NCBI RefSeq assembly: GCF_013170805.1
Contig: NZ_CP051293.1
Span: forward strand, 5,338,001 to 5,402,000
Length of the DNA: 64,000 nt
Origin: Mesorhizobium sp. NZP2077
GTDB taxonomy: Bacteria > Pseudomonadota > Alphaproteobacteria > Rhizobiales > Rhizobiaceae
Direction: 5' to 3'
Below, piece by piece: positions 52,749 to 61,251 of this stretch. Below the pieces are notes generated by a model that was not told where the DNA came from, did no database searches, and worked only from the letters and a program-made list of their open reading frames with translations. The number at the start of each line of letters is the position of its first letter. The stretch's first letter is position 1. The translations under genes and the position numbers were made by a program.

Positions 52749-53963
52749 ATGACGAAGCTGGGTGTCCATTCTGAAGTCGGCCGTCTGCGCGAGGTGATGG
52801 TCCATCGTCCTGACCTTAGCCTGCGCAGGCTGACACCGGAAAACTGCAAGGCGCTGCTCTTCGACGACGTGCTGTGGGTCAAGCGGGCTCGCCAGGAACA
52901 CGATGTCTTTGTCGATGCGTTACGCGAACGCGGCGTACTGGTGCATTGCTTCGGTGAACTCCTGGCTGAGACAATGAGCCTGTCCAAGGCCCGCGACTGG
53001 CTTCTCGACCGCCGAGTCCATCCCGGCGTCGTCGGGCTCGACATGGTCGACGAAATGCGCGGATGGCTCAACGAGATGCCGCCGGAGCAATTGTCGTCTT
53101 ACCTTGTAGGCGGCATTGCCCGGGCGGAGCTTCCTTTCGAACCCAAGGGGCTGACCGGAAGGACGCTCGCGCCCCAGGATTTCGTGCTGCCGCCTTTGCC
53201 GAACCAGCTTTTCACCCGCGACAGCTCCTGCTGGATCTACGGCTCGGTCTCGGTCAATCCCATGTACTGGCCCGCGCGGCGCCCGGAAGCGGCCAATGTC
53301 GAAGCCGTCTATCGCTTCCATCCCCGTTTTCGCGACAGCGGCATACCTTTCGTGTCGCCGGACCTGGGCACAGGCACCAGCCTGGAAGGCGGCGATGTCA
53401 TGCCGATCGGGGGTGGAACGGTTCTCGTCGGCATGGGCGAACGCACCACGCCGCAAGCGGTGGGAGATCTCGCGCGCAACCTGTTTGCGGCCGGTGAGGC
53501 CACGCGCGTGATTGCCGCCTTGATGCCGCGCGACCGCAGTTTCATGCATCTCGACACCGTCTTCACCTTCTGCGATCGCGATCTCGTCACCTTGTATCCG
53601 CCGGTGGTCGACCGGTTACGCAGCTTCTCGCTGCGGCCGGGCGACGGAGAGGTGTCGGTCGAGGTCACCGATGAGGCAAAACCGTTCACGGCTGTGGTTG
53701 CTGAAGCCCTTGGACTGAAGTCGCTGCGCATCATCACCACCGGCGGCGACCGATACGAGGCCGAGCGCGAACAATGGGATGACGGCAACAACGTTGTTGC
53801 GGTCGAGCCCGGCGTGGTCATCGGCTACGATCGCAACGTCTACACCAACACGCTGCTGCGCCGCGCCGGAATTGAAGTGATCACGGTCGAAGGCGCCGAA
53901 CTCAGCCGCGGCCGCGGCGGCGGGCACTGCATGACCTGTCCGATTGTCCGCGACCCGATCTGA
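52749..53963 (+). CDS. arcA: Arginine deiminase
   Basis: The 404-residue enzyme hydrolyses arginine to citrulline and ammonia. It shows [19 protein letters not shown] at the start, [23 protein letters not shown] with the catalytic His, and GGGHCMTCP with the nucleophilic Cys near the C terminus. Length and motifs are normal. It is the first enzyme of the operon and lies 16 bp before arcB. Confidence 0.96.
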   Translation: MTKLGVHSEVGRLREVMVHRPDLSLRRLTPENCKALLFDDVLWVKRARQEHDVFVDALRERGVLVHCFGELLAETMSLSKARDWLLDRRVHPGVVGLDMVDEMRGWLNEMPPEQLSSYLVGGIARAELPFEPKGLTGRTLAPQDFVLPPLPNQLFTRDSSCWIYGSVSVNPMYWPARRPEAANVEAVYRFHPRFRDSGIPFVSPDLGTGTSLEGGDVMPIGGGTVLVGMGERTTPQAVGDLARNLFAAGEATRVIAALMPRDRSFMHLDTVFTFCDRDLVTLYPPVVDRLRSFSLRPGDGEVSVEVTDEAKPFTAVVAEALGLKSLRIITTGGDRYEAEREQWDDGNNVVAVEPGVVIGYDRNVYTNTLLRRAGIEVITVEGAELSRGRGGGHCMTCPIVRDPI

Positions 53964-53979
53964 CCCGAAAGGAATTTCC

Positions 53980-54981
53980 ATGTCGATCAATCTTCACGGC
54001 CGCTCCGTCCTGACCCTGGACGATCTCACGGCCGACGAGATCCGCTTTCTTTTGAAGCTGGCGGCCGATCTGAAGGCCGCCAAGCTCGCCGGGCACGAGA
54101 TTCCGCGTCTTGTCAGAAAAAACATTGCGCTGATCTTCGAGAAGGATTCGACGCGCACACGCACAGGGTTCGAGGTAGCTGCCTATGACCAGGGCGCTCA
54201 CGTCACCTATTTCGGCCCCACTGGCAGTCATATCGGCCACAAGGAATCCATGAAGGACACCGCCCGCGTCCTTGGCCGCATGTATGATGCGATCGAATAT
54301 CGCGGTTTTGGCCAGCACCAGGCCGAACTGCTGGCCGCGCATGCTGGCGTGCCTGTCTACAACGGTCTTACCGACGAGGCGCATCCTACGCAGATCCTCG
54401 CCGACCTGATGACCATGCGTGAATTCACCCACAAGCATCTATCGGATATGACCGTCACCTTCGTCGGTGAGGGTCGGGACAATGTCGCGCTGTCGCTGGC
54501 ACTTGGAGCTGCCAAGGTCGGCATAGACATGCGCATCGCTTCACCGAAAGAGCTCTGGCCGGACGAGGAATTCTGCGCCCATGTTCGCGACCTAGCGCAG
54601 CGTAGCGGCGGCCGCTTCCGACTCGACGAGGATGTGACGGGCTGCGTCCAGGATGCTGATTTCATCTACACCGATGTCTGGATGTCGATGGGCGAGGACA
54701 AATCCGGCTGGACCGAACGTATCCGCCTTTTGACGCCCTACCGGGTCACGACCGAAGTGATGGCTGCCGCCGGCAACCCCCACGTCAAATTCATGCATTG
54801 CCTGCCGGCATTCCACGACACCGACACAGAGATCGGCGCCTTCGTTGCGAAGGAATACGGCATCGACTGCATGGAGGTCACCGACGAGGTGTTCGAGTCG
54901 GCTGCGTCCATCGTCTTCGACCAGGCCGAAAACCGGATGCACACGATCAAAGCCCTTCTCGTCGCCACGATCGGCAACTGA
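53980..54981 (+). CDS. arcB: Catabolic ornithine carbamoyltransferase
   Basis: The 333-residue enzyme splits citrulline to ornithine and carbamoyl phosphate. [16 protein letters not shown] binds carbamoyl phosphate, [12 protein letters not shown] and [14 protein letters not shown] bind substrate. AAAGGAA precedes the ATG at 53980. The position between arcA and arcC marks it as the catabolic rather than the biosynthetic enzyme. Confidence 0.95.
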   Translation: MSINLHGRSVLTLDDLTADEIRFLLKLAADLKAAKLAGHEIPRLVRKNIALIFEKDSTRTRTGFEVAAYDQGAHVTYFGPTGSHIGHKESMKDTARVLGRMYDAIEYRGFGQHQAELLAAHAGVPVYNGLTDEAHPTQILADLMTMREFTHKHLSDMTVTFVGEGRDNVALSLALGAAKVGIDMRIASPKELWPDEEFCAHVRDLAQRSGGRFRLDEDVTGCVQDADFIYTDVWMSMGEDKSGWTERIRLLTPYRVTTEVMAAAGNPHVKFMHCLPAFHDTDTEIGAFVAKEYGIDCMEVTDEVFESAASIVFDQAENRMHTIKALLVATIGN

Positions 54982-54982
54982 G

Positions 54983-55930
54983 ATGCTCATCGTCGTTGCG
55001 TTGGGCGGAAACGCACTGCTGCGCCGTGGAGAACCGATGACGGCCGGGAACCAGCGCGCCAACATCGTGCGTGCCGCGGCTGTATTGGCGAATCTGGTCG
55101 ACGCAGGGCACTCGATTGTAGTCACTCACGGCAACGGTCCGCAGGTGGGGCTTCTAGCCCTGCAGGCAGCGGCCACTTCGGACGGCGGCACATTTCCGCT
55201 GGACGTGCTTGGCGCCGAGAGCGCCGGCATGATCGGCTATGTGATCGAGCAGGAACTCGGCAACCTCCTCAAGGAGAGGCTTTTCGCGACCCTGCTGACA
55301 CAGGTGAAGGTGGATCCACAAGATCCGGCTTTCGCTCACCCGACAAAGCCTATCGGCCCCGTCTACGATGAGGCAACGGCACGCACGCTTGCCAGCGAGC
55401 GCGGCTGGCAGATCGCGCCTGACGGTGACAAATGGCGCCGCGTCGTGCCCTCGCCCAAGCCGCTCGTGATCCTGGAAGCTTCGGTGATCTCCTTTCTGGT
55501 CGAGCGCGGCGTGATTGTCATCTGCACCGGCGGCGGCGGCGTTCCGGTAATTGCCCGTGACGACGGTAGTCTTTGCGGCGTGGAGGCCGTCATCGACAAG
55601 GATCTGGCAAGCTCGCTTCTTGCCCGGCAGTTGAAAGCCGACATGCTGCTGATGCTCACCGATGTCGACGCCGTCTATGTCGACTATGGAACAGCAGCTG
55701 CTCGGGCGCTTCGGCGCGTGACCCCCAAGGAGCTATCGGGCCAGAATTTTCCAGCCGGCTCCATGGGGCCGAAGGTCAGTGCTGCAATCGAGTTCGCTGA
55801 AGCAACGGGTAAACCTACCGCAATCGGCAAGCTCGATGACGCCGTCGAAATTGTCAGGGGGGAACGCGGTACCTGGGTCGACGCGGGCGCTCCTGAGGCC
55901 CGATGCGCCGATCAGTCAAACGCCCCCTGA
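54983..55930 (+). CDS. arcC: Carbamate kinase
   Basis: The 315-residue enzyme makes ATP from carbamoyl phosphate and ADP. It begins [21 protein letters not shown] and contains [23 protein letters not shown] and [13 protein letters not shown], all typical. It starts one base after the arcB stop. Together arcDABC yields one ATP per arginine without oxygen. Confidence 0.95.
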   Translation: MLIVVALGGNALLRRGEPMTAGNQRANIVRAAAVLANLVDAGHSIVVTHGNGPQVGLLALQAAATSDGGTFPLDVLGAESAGMIGYVIEQELGNLLKERLFATLLTQVKVDPQDPAFAHPTKPIGPVYDEATARTLASERGWQIAPDGDKWRRVVPSPKPLVILEASVISFLVERGVIVICTGGGGVPVIARDDGSLCGVEAVIDKDLASSLLARQLKADMLLMLTDVDAVYVDYGTAAARALRRVTPKELSGQNFPAGSMGPKVSAAIEFAEATGKPTAIGKLDDAVEIVRGERGTWVDAGAPEARCADQSNAP

Positions 55931-55947
55931 TTCCTGATCGAAACGCA

Positions 55948-57354
55948 TCAAAGCGGCCGCGCTTGTTCCTCGACGACCTTCAGTCGGACCACTGAAACCG
56001 AGCAAAGAGCTTGTGCGACCACTTTGGTCGAGACGCTGCCGAGGTGACGGCGAATTGCCGAGGACGCCCTTGCTCCAACGATGATGTGGCCGACGTCATT
56101 GTGCTCGGCATAGTTGAGGATCGCATCGGCAGGGCTGACCGCTTCGAGGACATGGTAGCTGATGCGGTCTTCCGGCAGGTGCAGCGGACGGGCCCAGTCC
56201 TTCAGTGCGACGAGCCGCCTCAGATACTCCGAGCGACCCGTTTCGTCGGCCGCGGGCGTCTCGCCTATGATCTCGGTCCTCAGGACCGTCACGCAGGCCA
56301 GCCAGGAGTCCTCGCGCGAGGCAAGCACGCGGGCGGTTTCGTTGAGAACCTCGCCTGCCAGCGCATCGCTGCCATTGGCCAGATCGACTGCGGCGAGAAC
56401 AATTGACGGTCCAGCCTGCGTCCTCGACAAGGTCGGCTTGCCGACAAGCGATCTGTCATCCGTCTTGCGAAACAGCTCCATGATCGCGGCCCATGCCCCC
56501 TCGGTCGGGGGCTTGCGCCTGGCAACCACCACCTGGTCGGGGTTCCTCAGGTCTGAGAGAACGTGTGCCGCCTCGGCATATCGTCGAGACCTGTCCACTT
56601 CCATGCATCTCAGGATTATGGCTTCGAGCCATCGAGGAATGGCATCGTTGATATCTCTCGGCGGCCTTGGCGCGTGATAGAGCCGCCGCTTCATCCCCGC
56701 GAAGGTCGCCGGCCGCCCGAACGGCTCCTCGCCCGTAGCCAGCTGGTAGAGGATGCAACCCAGTGCGAACAAGTCACTGGCAGGATCGGACCGCTCTCCG
56801 AGCACCTGTTCCGGGGAGATATAGGCGGCCGTGCCCATCGGCACCGAGCTTTCCGCGCCGAGAAGATCGGGAAGCTCTGCATGCCGGGCGAGCCCGAAAT
56901 CGAGAAGAACGGCCCCGTTCTCGGCGAGAATGACATTCTCGGGTTTGAGATCGAGATGGACGACCTTCTGCCGGTGCAGGGCAGCAAGTGCCGTCGCGAT
57001 CTCGGCGCCGATCCTTGCCACCTCGTCCACGGGCAGTGGCGCGTTGCTGACGATATCCGCCAGACCGGTGCCAGCCACGAACTCCATGGCGATAAAGGGA
57101 ATCTGCGACAAGCTGCCGGCTCCCGCAAAACGCGGCACATGCGGGCCCGTCAGGCGTTTCAGGATCAGTTCCTCCGCCTCAAAACCGAGAATGACGGAAA
57201 CATCCCCGCCCGGGTCGAGAAACGGTATCTTCAGCACAAGCGGGAAATCATGCAGCGGGTTGGTCGCCCGCCAGAGCGAGGCCATGCCGCCGGCGGGCAG
57301 CTTTTCGACCAGCTCGAAACCATCGATGACTGTCCCTGCCTCAAACCGTTGCAT
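55948..57354 (-). CDS. Serine/threonine protein kinase fused to a universal stress domain
   Basis: The 468-residue protein has an N-terminal eukaryotic-type kinase domain (about 1-270): glycine loop KLPAGGMASLW, the VLKI lysine, VVHLDLKPENVI catalytic loop, DFGLA, and MGTAAYISPEQ. After a linker comes a Usp-like domain (about 320-468) with SIVLAAVDLANGSDALAGEVL, HIIVGARASSAIRRHLGSVSTKV and SVSVVRL. There is no membrane helix. The fusion suggests that nucleotide or stress sensing by the Usp part tunes kinase activity. The metallophosphoesterase gene lies 13 bp upstream in the same operon and might act against it, though its family mostly acts on other phosphoesters. Confidence 0.88.
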   Translation of the reverse strand: MQRFEAGTVIDGFELVEKLPAGGMASLWRATNPLHDFPLVLKIPFLDPGGDVSVILGFEAEELILKRLTGPHVPRFAGAGSLSQIPFIAMEFVAGTGLADIVSNAPLPVDEVARIGAEIATALAALHRQKVVHLDLKPENVILAENGAVLLDFGLARHAELPDLLGAESSVPMGTAAYISPEQVLGERSDPASDLFALGCILYQLATGEEPFGRPATFAGMKRRLYHAPRPPRDINDAIPRWLEAIILRCMEVDRSRRYAEAAHVLSDLRNPDQVVVARRKPPTEGAWAAIMELFRKTDDRSLVGKPTLSRTQAGPSIVLAAVDLANGSDALAGEVLNETARVLASREDSWLACVTVLRTEIIGETPAADETGRSEYLRRLVALKDWARPLHLPEDRISYHVLEAVSPADAILNYAEHNDVGHIIVGARASSAIRRHLGSVSTKVVAQALCSVSVVRLKVVEEQARPL

Positions 57355-57367
57355 AGAATACCTCTTC

Positions 57368-58111
57368 TCAGCGGCCGATCTTCAAACGCATGCCCAGCCA
57401 CCCGGGCAGACCGGCGGCCCGGATCTTGCGGGCCGTTTCTTCGTGATCATAGGGAACACGAACCATCGTGACCTCTTGCCGCTGCGTGTCGACAAGAACA
57501 AAGCACGCTGCCGGGTTGCCGTCGCGTGGTTGACCAACAGCACCGGCGATCACCACGTGCCGCCTCATCTCCGACAGGGGTGCAGCCACATTGTCGTGCG
57601 GCTGAAAATGGATCGGCCGACGACCGGGCAGAGCGTAGTAGATGGCGGGAATGTGGGTGTGACCGCAGAAAACGAAGCGGGCGTCGCTTGCCGAGAGGCA
57701 GCGTTCCGCTGCATCCACGTCGCGTATATAGGGCCACTTTCCCGGTCGCTCCGCACTTGCGTGCACATACAGGCGGTCTTCGGATTGCAGCGAGAGCGGC
57801 AATCGCGCGAGGAAATCGAGATGCGCCGAAGTGATGTGTTTGCGAGTCCACTGCACGGCGAACCGCGCATTCTCAGTCATGTTGCTTAGGTTCAGCGCCA
57901 CTGCTTCGTCGTGGTTGCCCGTGATGCAAAGCGCGCCGTCAGCCATCAGATGGGCAGCCTTCTCGATCACATAGATGGGATCAGGACCGTAGCCGACCAG
58001 ATCACCGAGCAATACCAACTCGTCTGGACTACCGCGTCGGTGAACAGCTTCCAGGACCGCGTCGAACGCCTCGCGATTGGCATGAATGTCAGAAAGGATC
58101 GCGATGCGCAT
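57368..58111 (-). CDS. Metallophosphoesterase (calcineurin-like)
   Basis: The 247-residue enzyme has the family motifs DIHAN (D-x-H), GDLVGYGPDP, GNHDEAV and FCGHTHIPA that bind two metals. It resembles the small bacterial phosphoesterases of the YfcE/PrpE type, some of which dephosphorylate proteins. It is co-transcribed with the kinase-Usp gene. No operator is seen in the 88 bp upstream. Confidence 0.88.
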   Translation of the reverse strand: MRIAILSDIHANREAFDAVLEAVHRRGSPDELVLLGDLVGYGPDPIYVIEKAAHLMADGALCITGNHDEAVALNLSNMTENARFAVQWTRKHITSAHLDFLARLPLSLQSEDRLYVHASAERPGKWPYIRDVDAAERCLSASDARFVFCGHTHIPAIYYALPGRRPIHFQPHDNVAAPLSEMRRHVVIAGAVGQPRDGNPAACFVLVDTQRQEVTMVRVPYDHEETARKIRAAGLPGWLGMRLKIGR

Positions 58112-58199
58112 TCAACCTTTGTCCCAGAGATTGGCAAAACATGGCAAGGCGCGTGCCGCAATTGATTTGGTTCGGCTGCGTCGCGATCATAGGGGACGG

Positions 58200-58448
58200 T
58201 TAAAGCAACCTGCCGTCTCTTTGGGGTGGCGCAACATGGCTGAGTGACGCCGACTCTGCTTCAGCGGCTGCCGTCGCGCCTTTGGAAACCAGGCGCATGA
58301 CAAAGACGAAGTATCCGACCTGCAGAACGACCAAGTCGATAATCGCCCAGCCCAGTGCTGTCCAGACCGAGCCCGTTACCACGTAGGTCCACGCCGCGAC
58401 GATGGTCGAGGTGACAAACATTCCCACCAGAAACCGCGGAAGATACAT
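58200..58448 (-). CDS. ExoX-like small membrane protein
   Basis: The 82-residue protein starts MYLPRFLVGMFVTSTIVAAW and has two membrane helices (about 6-28 and 32-52), with ALGWAIIDLVVLQVGYFVFVMRLV, then a polar tail. This resembles the rhizobial exopolysaccharide production repressors of the ExoX family. An exact FNR box lies 101 bp upstream. If the call is right, low oxygen would lower exopolysaccharide output. Confidence 0.68.
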   Translation of the reverse strand: MYLPRFLVGMFVTSTIVAAWTYVVTGSVWTALGWAIIDLVVLQVGYFVFVMRLVSKGATAAAEAESASLSHVAPPQRDGRLL

Positions 58449-58548
58449 CGACGCTCATCAACCGCCCCAGAACCTGAGATGAGTTCGGAACGGTTCCCCT
58501 TTGCTATCCAAAGCTAGGAGATCATAGGCATCCGGATTGGCCTGTGGC

Positions 58549-58562
58549 TTGACGTGGATCAA
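58549..58562. promoter_or_regulatory. FNR/FixK-type operator upstream of the ExoX-like gene
   Basis: TTGACGTGGATCAA is an exact match; the predicted leader to the ATG at 58448 is about 66 nt. Confidence 0.82.
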
Positions 58563-58573
58563 CAGGGCGGGCG

Positions 58574-58735
58574 TCAGTCGACGGGTTTCTTTTTGATTGT
58601 TGCAAATCTGGCCAATTCTTCGGCCAAAAGATTTTTGAGCGTGGCGCGGCGGTCCGGGTCTGTTTCGGATATGAGCTTGCGCCTGAAATGCTTGACGTTT
58701 TCGTGGTGTATATATTCGCGATAGGGATCCTGCAT
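58574..58735 (-). CDS. 53-residue conserved small protein
   Basis: A short frame starts at the ATG at 58735 with AAGGAGGG 8 bp upstream. It encodes MQDPYREYIHHENVKHF, then RRKLISETDPDRRATLKNLL and AEELARFATIKKKPVD. The charged, amphipathic helices resemble a widespread small rhizobial protein (MQDPYREYIRRENI type) of unknown function. It ends 11 bp before the operator of the ExoX-like gene. Confidence 0.75.
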   Translation of the reverse strand: MQDPYREYIHHENVKHFRRKLISETDPDRRATLKNLLAEELARFATIKKKPVD

Positions 58736-58860
58736 GACCGTATCCCTCCTTCAGGGAGACGTAATAGAGACGGTAGGCGTCTATTCGGTCCAAGGCTAGC
58801 GCAATCGTTTGTTGAGGGCCCTAGCCGCATTTGCCACTGCAAATCCGTTCCGTATTCAAC

Positions 58861-58884
58861 TAGGTAGTTTCCCGTAGGGATATA
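58861..58884 (+). promoter_or_regulatory. Candidate FixJ-binding site upstream of fixK
   Basis: TAGGTAGTTTCCCGTAGGG followed by ATATA resembles the FixJ-responsive region of rhizobial fixK and nifA promoters, with repeated GTAG elements flanking TTTCCC. It lies 65-88 bp before the fixK ATG, a suitable place. Confidence 0.5.
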
Positions 58885-58948
58885 ACCGAATTTCGCGACC
58901 CGCGGATTCGCGCGATTGCTGTGTCACGGAACAACCGGGAAAACAGCC

Positions 58949-59593
58949 ATGCACGCCTACACCGCCTCCAGGATTTCATTGCCGTCGCATTCTGTGCAAC
59001 CAAGCGTGCCGGACGCATTCGACCCGGCGCCGCTGCAGCCGATCAGCTTTTTTTCGGCCGGCTCGGAAATTTATGCCCAGGGCGAGAAGGCCGGGGCCTT
59101 CTACCAGGTCGAGTTCGGTGCCGTGCGCATCTACCGGCTGCTCGCCGACGGTCGCCGGCAGATAAGCGCCTTCCACCTCGCCGGTGAGACCTTCGGCTTC
59201 GAAGCCGACACGACGCATCATTTCTTCGCCGAAGCGATCAGTGCCACCGGCGTCCGCGTCTTTCGCCTGGCTGCCGCGGACATGTCCCGTCAGTTGCTGC
59301 CGTTGGCGCTCAAGGGCCTGACACGCGCGCAGGAACACCTCCTGGTCCTCGGTCGCCAGAACGCCATCGAACGTGTCGCCGCCTTCCTGGTCGACATGGC
59401 GGAGCGGCAAGGTGGATTGCGGCAGGTCGAGCTGCCAATGTCGCGCATGGATATCGGCGACTATCTCGGCCTCACCATCGAGACCGTGTCGCGGGTCTTC
59501 ACCCGGCTGAAGGACAAGGGCGTCATCCGCCTCCTCAACCTGCGCAGCATCGAAATCGTCAAGCACGACGCGCTCCACTGCATGAGCGAATGA
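58949..59593 (+). CDS. fixK: FixK transcription activator (Crp/Fnr family)
   Basis: The 214-residue regulator has a cyclic-nucleotide-like fold (ISFFSAGSEIYAQGEKAGAFYQVEFGAVRIYRLL) and a helix-turn-helix with MSRMDIGDYLGLTIETVSRVFTRL. It lacks the N-terminal FNR cysteines, so oxygen control must come from FixLJ. The ETVSR recognition helix matches that of FnrN (ETISR), so both should bind the same boxes. The ATG at 58949 gives the usual length. It carries a candidate FixJ site upstream and no FNR box of its own. Confidence 0.93.
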   Translation: MHAYTASRISLPSHSVQPSVPDAFDPAPLQPISFFSAGSEIYAQGEKAGAFYQVEFGAVRIYRLLADGRRQISAFHLAGETFGFEADTTHHFFAEAISATGVRVFRLAAADMSRQLLPLALKGLTRAQEHLLVLGRQNAIERVAAFLVDMAERQGGLRQVELPMSRMDIGDYLGLTIETVSRVFTRLKDKGVIRLLNLRSIEIVKHDALHCMSE

Positions 59594-59698
59594 CCAGACA
59601 TCGTCGAACGGTGGCACGGAGATATCCAAAGGAAGCCATATCCACTTGGTTCCGCTGCATCCGGCCATTCAGAACAACCCAGGATTAGAGTTCCACCC

Positions 59699-60220
59699 AT
59701 GTCCACGAACAGCGCAATTACCACACGTACTGGATTTCGTTTCGAAGTACGCCTTGCTCGGCCCGAGGACGAGCCAACCCTGGCGGAGTTCTTCACCCAT
59801 GTGACTCCGGAAGACCTGCGCTTCCGCTTCCTCGGCGCTGTGAAGGAAGTTTCGCATGAACGGCTGGTGGCGATGACGCGTTCAGACGACGCGCATATCC
59901 ATAATTTTCTGGCCTTCTCGACCGACGGGATGCTGATCGCCGTTGCGACGCTGGCAAGCGATCGAGCCGACCGAACCGGTGAGGTCGCGATCTGCATTCG
60001 CGCGGATCGCAAGCATCTGGGCGTTGGCTGGGAGTTGCTCGCCTATATCGCGAAATATGCCGAAGACCTCGGCCTGGAAGCCATCGAGTCGATCGAGAGC
60101 CGTGAGAACCGTGCCGCGATCGAGGTCGAGCGCGACATGGGTTTCACCGTCACGACCGATCCCGACGATGCGACGCTGGTGCTGGTTCGGCGGGAGCTGG
60201 GGGCGCGATCAGCCGCTTAG
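59699..60220 (+). CDS. GNAT N-acetyltransferase
   Basis: The 173-residue protein is a single GNAT domain with RLARPEDEPTLAEFFTHVTPEDLRFRFLG, GEVAICIRADRKHLGVGWELL (acetyl-CoA loop) and ESRENRAAIEVERDMGF. It closely resembles the C-terminal domain of the Pat-like protein at 40711-43392 (PDDLRLRFLSP, GHGLGWELL), so it may be a stand-alone protein acetyltransferase. No FNR box is visible. Confidence 0.86.
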   Translation: MSTNSAITTRTGFRFEVRLARPEDEPTLAEFFTHVTPEDLRFRFLGAVKEVSHERLVAMTRSDDAHIHNFLAFSTDGMLIAVATLASDRADRTGEVAICIRADRKHLGVGWELLAYIAKYAEDLGLEAIESIESRENRAAIEVERDMGFTVTTDPDDATLVLVRRELGARSAA

Positions 60221-60299
60221 TGCAATTCCAGGAAAAGGGTGAAACGGTTTCCCAGGAAAAGCGCATAGCGCCTAGGGAATTGCGTTGAAACAAAGAGTT

Positions 60300-60500
60300 A
60301 GAGGTCGCGGTCCTTCCGGGGTCGTTGTGATACCCGAAGATGACCGGCTAGTCTGTGGTGAACAGCGCACGGAAAGCTCGATCCGAGAGACCGTGCGGGC
60401 GAGATTCTTTGGGTTGCAGAGTCATAAGGTCGACGACACTCACAACCCTGATCCCGAGATCAGGAACCTGTTGCGTGACGATTTGCCCGCACCTCAGGCA
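60300..60500 (-). pseudogene. Phosphoketolase C-terminal relic
   Basis: Read leftward from about 60500, the sequence gives [25 protein letters not shown] and [16 protein letters not shown], then TAG at 60348-60350, then PVIFGYHNDPGR. This is the family segment [34 protein letters not shown] of xylulose/fructose 6-phosphate phosphoketolase, with the Lys codon changed to TAG and decay on both sides. Only about 65 of some 800 codons remain. The rest of the 446-bp gap (60221-60666) shows no gene. An intact enzyme would have made acetyl phosphate from pentose phosphates. Confidence 0.72.
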
Positions 60501-60666
60501 GAGAACGCGGGCCGACGAGCCTTTGCCGGCTGATCTTCAGCAGACACGCGATCGCTCGTCCTGCGAATAGCCATTGCCTTTCCTGCCGCGTTGGGAACCC
60601 CGGAACCAAAGCGACCTGCGGCAGTTATCCAAACGAAGGGCTAATCAAGGCAATGGAGAAACTACA

Positions 60667-60948
60667 ATGAAAACAATGATCATGTGCGCTTTGGCGCTTT
60701 CCGTCGGATTGCCGGCTGTCGCTTCGGCGGCCGAAGCCGATATCGTCATCAAAACCCACCATCGTCACCACAGCAACGTCAAGATCATCAACGAGGACGG
60801 CCAACGCCTGCATCACCGCCACCACGGCACCGTTGCGTTCTACGATCATGGCCGCCGGCACCATCGTCCGGATGCGATCATCGTGACTGGCTCCGTTTCC
60901 AAGCACCACCACCGCCGCCCCGTGGTGATCGAAAACAACAATTACTGA
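60667..60948 (+). CDS. Secreted histidine-rich protein
   Basis: The 93-residue protein has a signal peptide (MKTMIMCALALSVGLPAVASA) and a mature part with four His clusters (THHRHHS, LHHRHHG, RRHHRP, KHHHRR) spaced by short strands (VKIINEDG, AIIVTGSV). The His pattern suggests binding of Zn, Ni, Cu or Co in the periplasm. GGAGAAACTACA lies before the ATG. It is followed by a strong hairpin. Confidence 0.7.
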   Translation: MKTMIMCALALSVGLPAVASAAEADIVIKTHHRHHSNVKIINEDGQRLHHRHHGTVAFYDHGRRHHRPDAIIVTGSVSKHHHRRPVVIENNNY

Positions 60949-60957
60949 TCAACGCCG

Positions 60958-60983
60958 AGGCCCGGCTCCTTGCAGCCGGGCCT
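60958..60983 (+). terminator. Stem-loop after the His-rich gene
   Basis: AGGCCCGGCT and AGCCGGGCCT form a 10-bp stem with a 6-base loop, 10 bp past the stop codon. No T-run follows, so termination is probable but not certain. Confidence 0.6.
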
Positions 60984-61149
60984 GCCGGCAAAAATCTCAA
61001 ATGTGGCTGGTGGTCCGGTGTGCCATACAAAGGCATCATCAACCAACCATCGTCTTGATTACGACACCATTCCGTTCCCCCTCTCCCAAAAGCTCGCGGA
61101 ATTTCGCCTCACTGGCTTGAATACAGGCTGCTGGGCTGCCGAAACTTGA

Positions 61150-61185
61150 GGGTTCGCTCGCCACACGGGCGCGGCGAGCGAACCC
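61150..61185 (-). terminator. Long stem-loop downstream of the 30-aa frame
   Basis: GGGTTCGCTCGCC and GGCGAGCGAACCC form a perfect 13-bp stem with a 10-base loop. It lies 66 bp past the end of the leftward 30-residue frame and could end or stabilise that transcript. The following T-content is modest. Confidence 0.5.
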
Positions 61186-61251
61186 TATCAGCGCAGGAAG
61201 GGACGTAGCTACGCCAATCTGCAAAACATTTGTGCTCGATCTTTCGGAGGG

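Noticed and set aside
51644-53071. A 475-codon leftward open frame over arcD and arcA
   Set aside because: It lies opposite two well-identified genes and shows low-complexity charged sequence only.
55931-55950. A GATCGAAACGCATCAA stretch between arcC and the kinase gene
   Set aside because: Only one half-site fits and it lies between two convergent gene ends, so it is not a promoter element.
60285-60533. An 82-codon rightward frame in the gap after the GNAT gene
   Set aside because: The opposite strand carries recognisable phosphoketolase sequence, so this frame is its shadow.
61039-61224. A 61-codon leftward frame after the His-rich gene
   Set aside because: It starts at TTG without a ribosome site and spans the 13-bp hairpin; no family is apparent.
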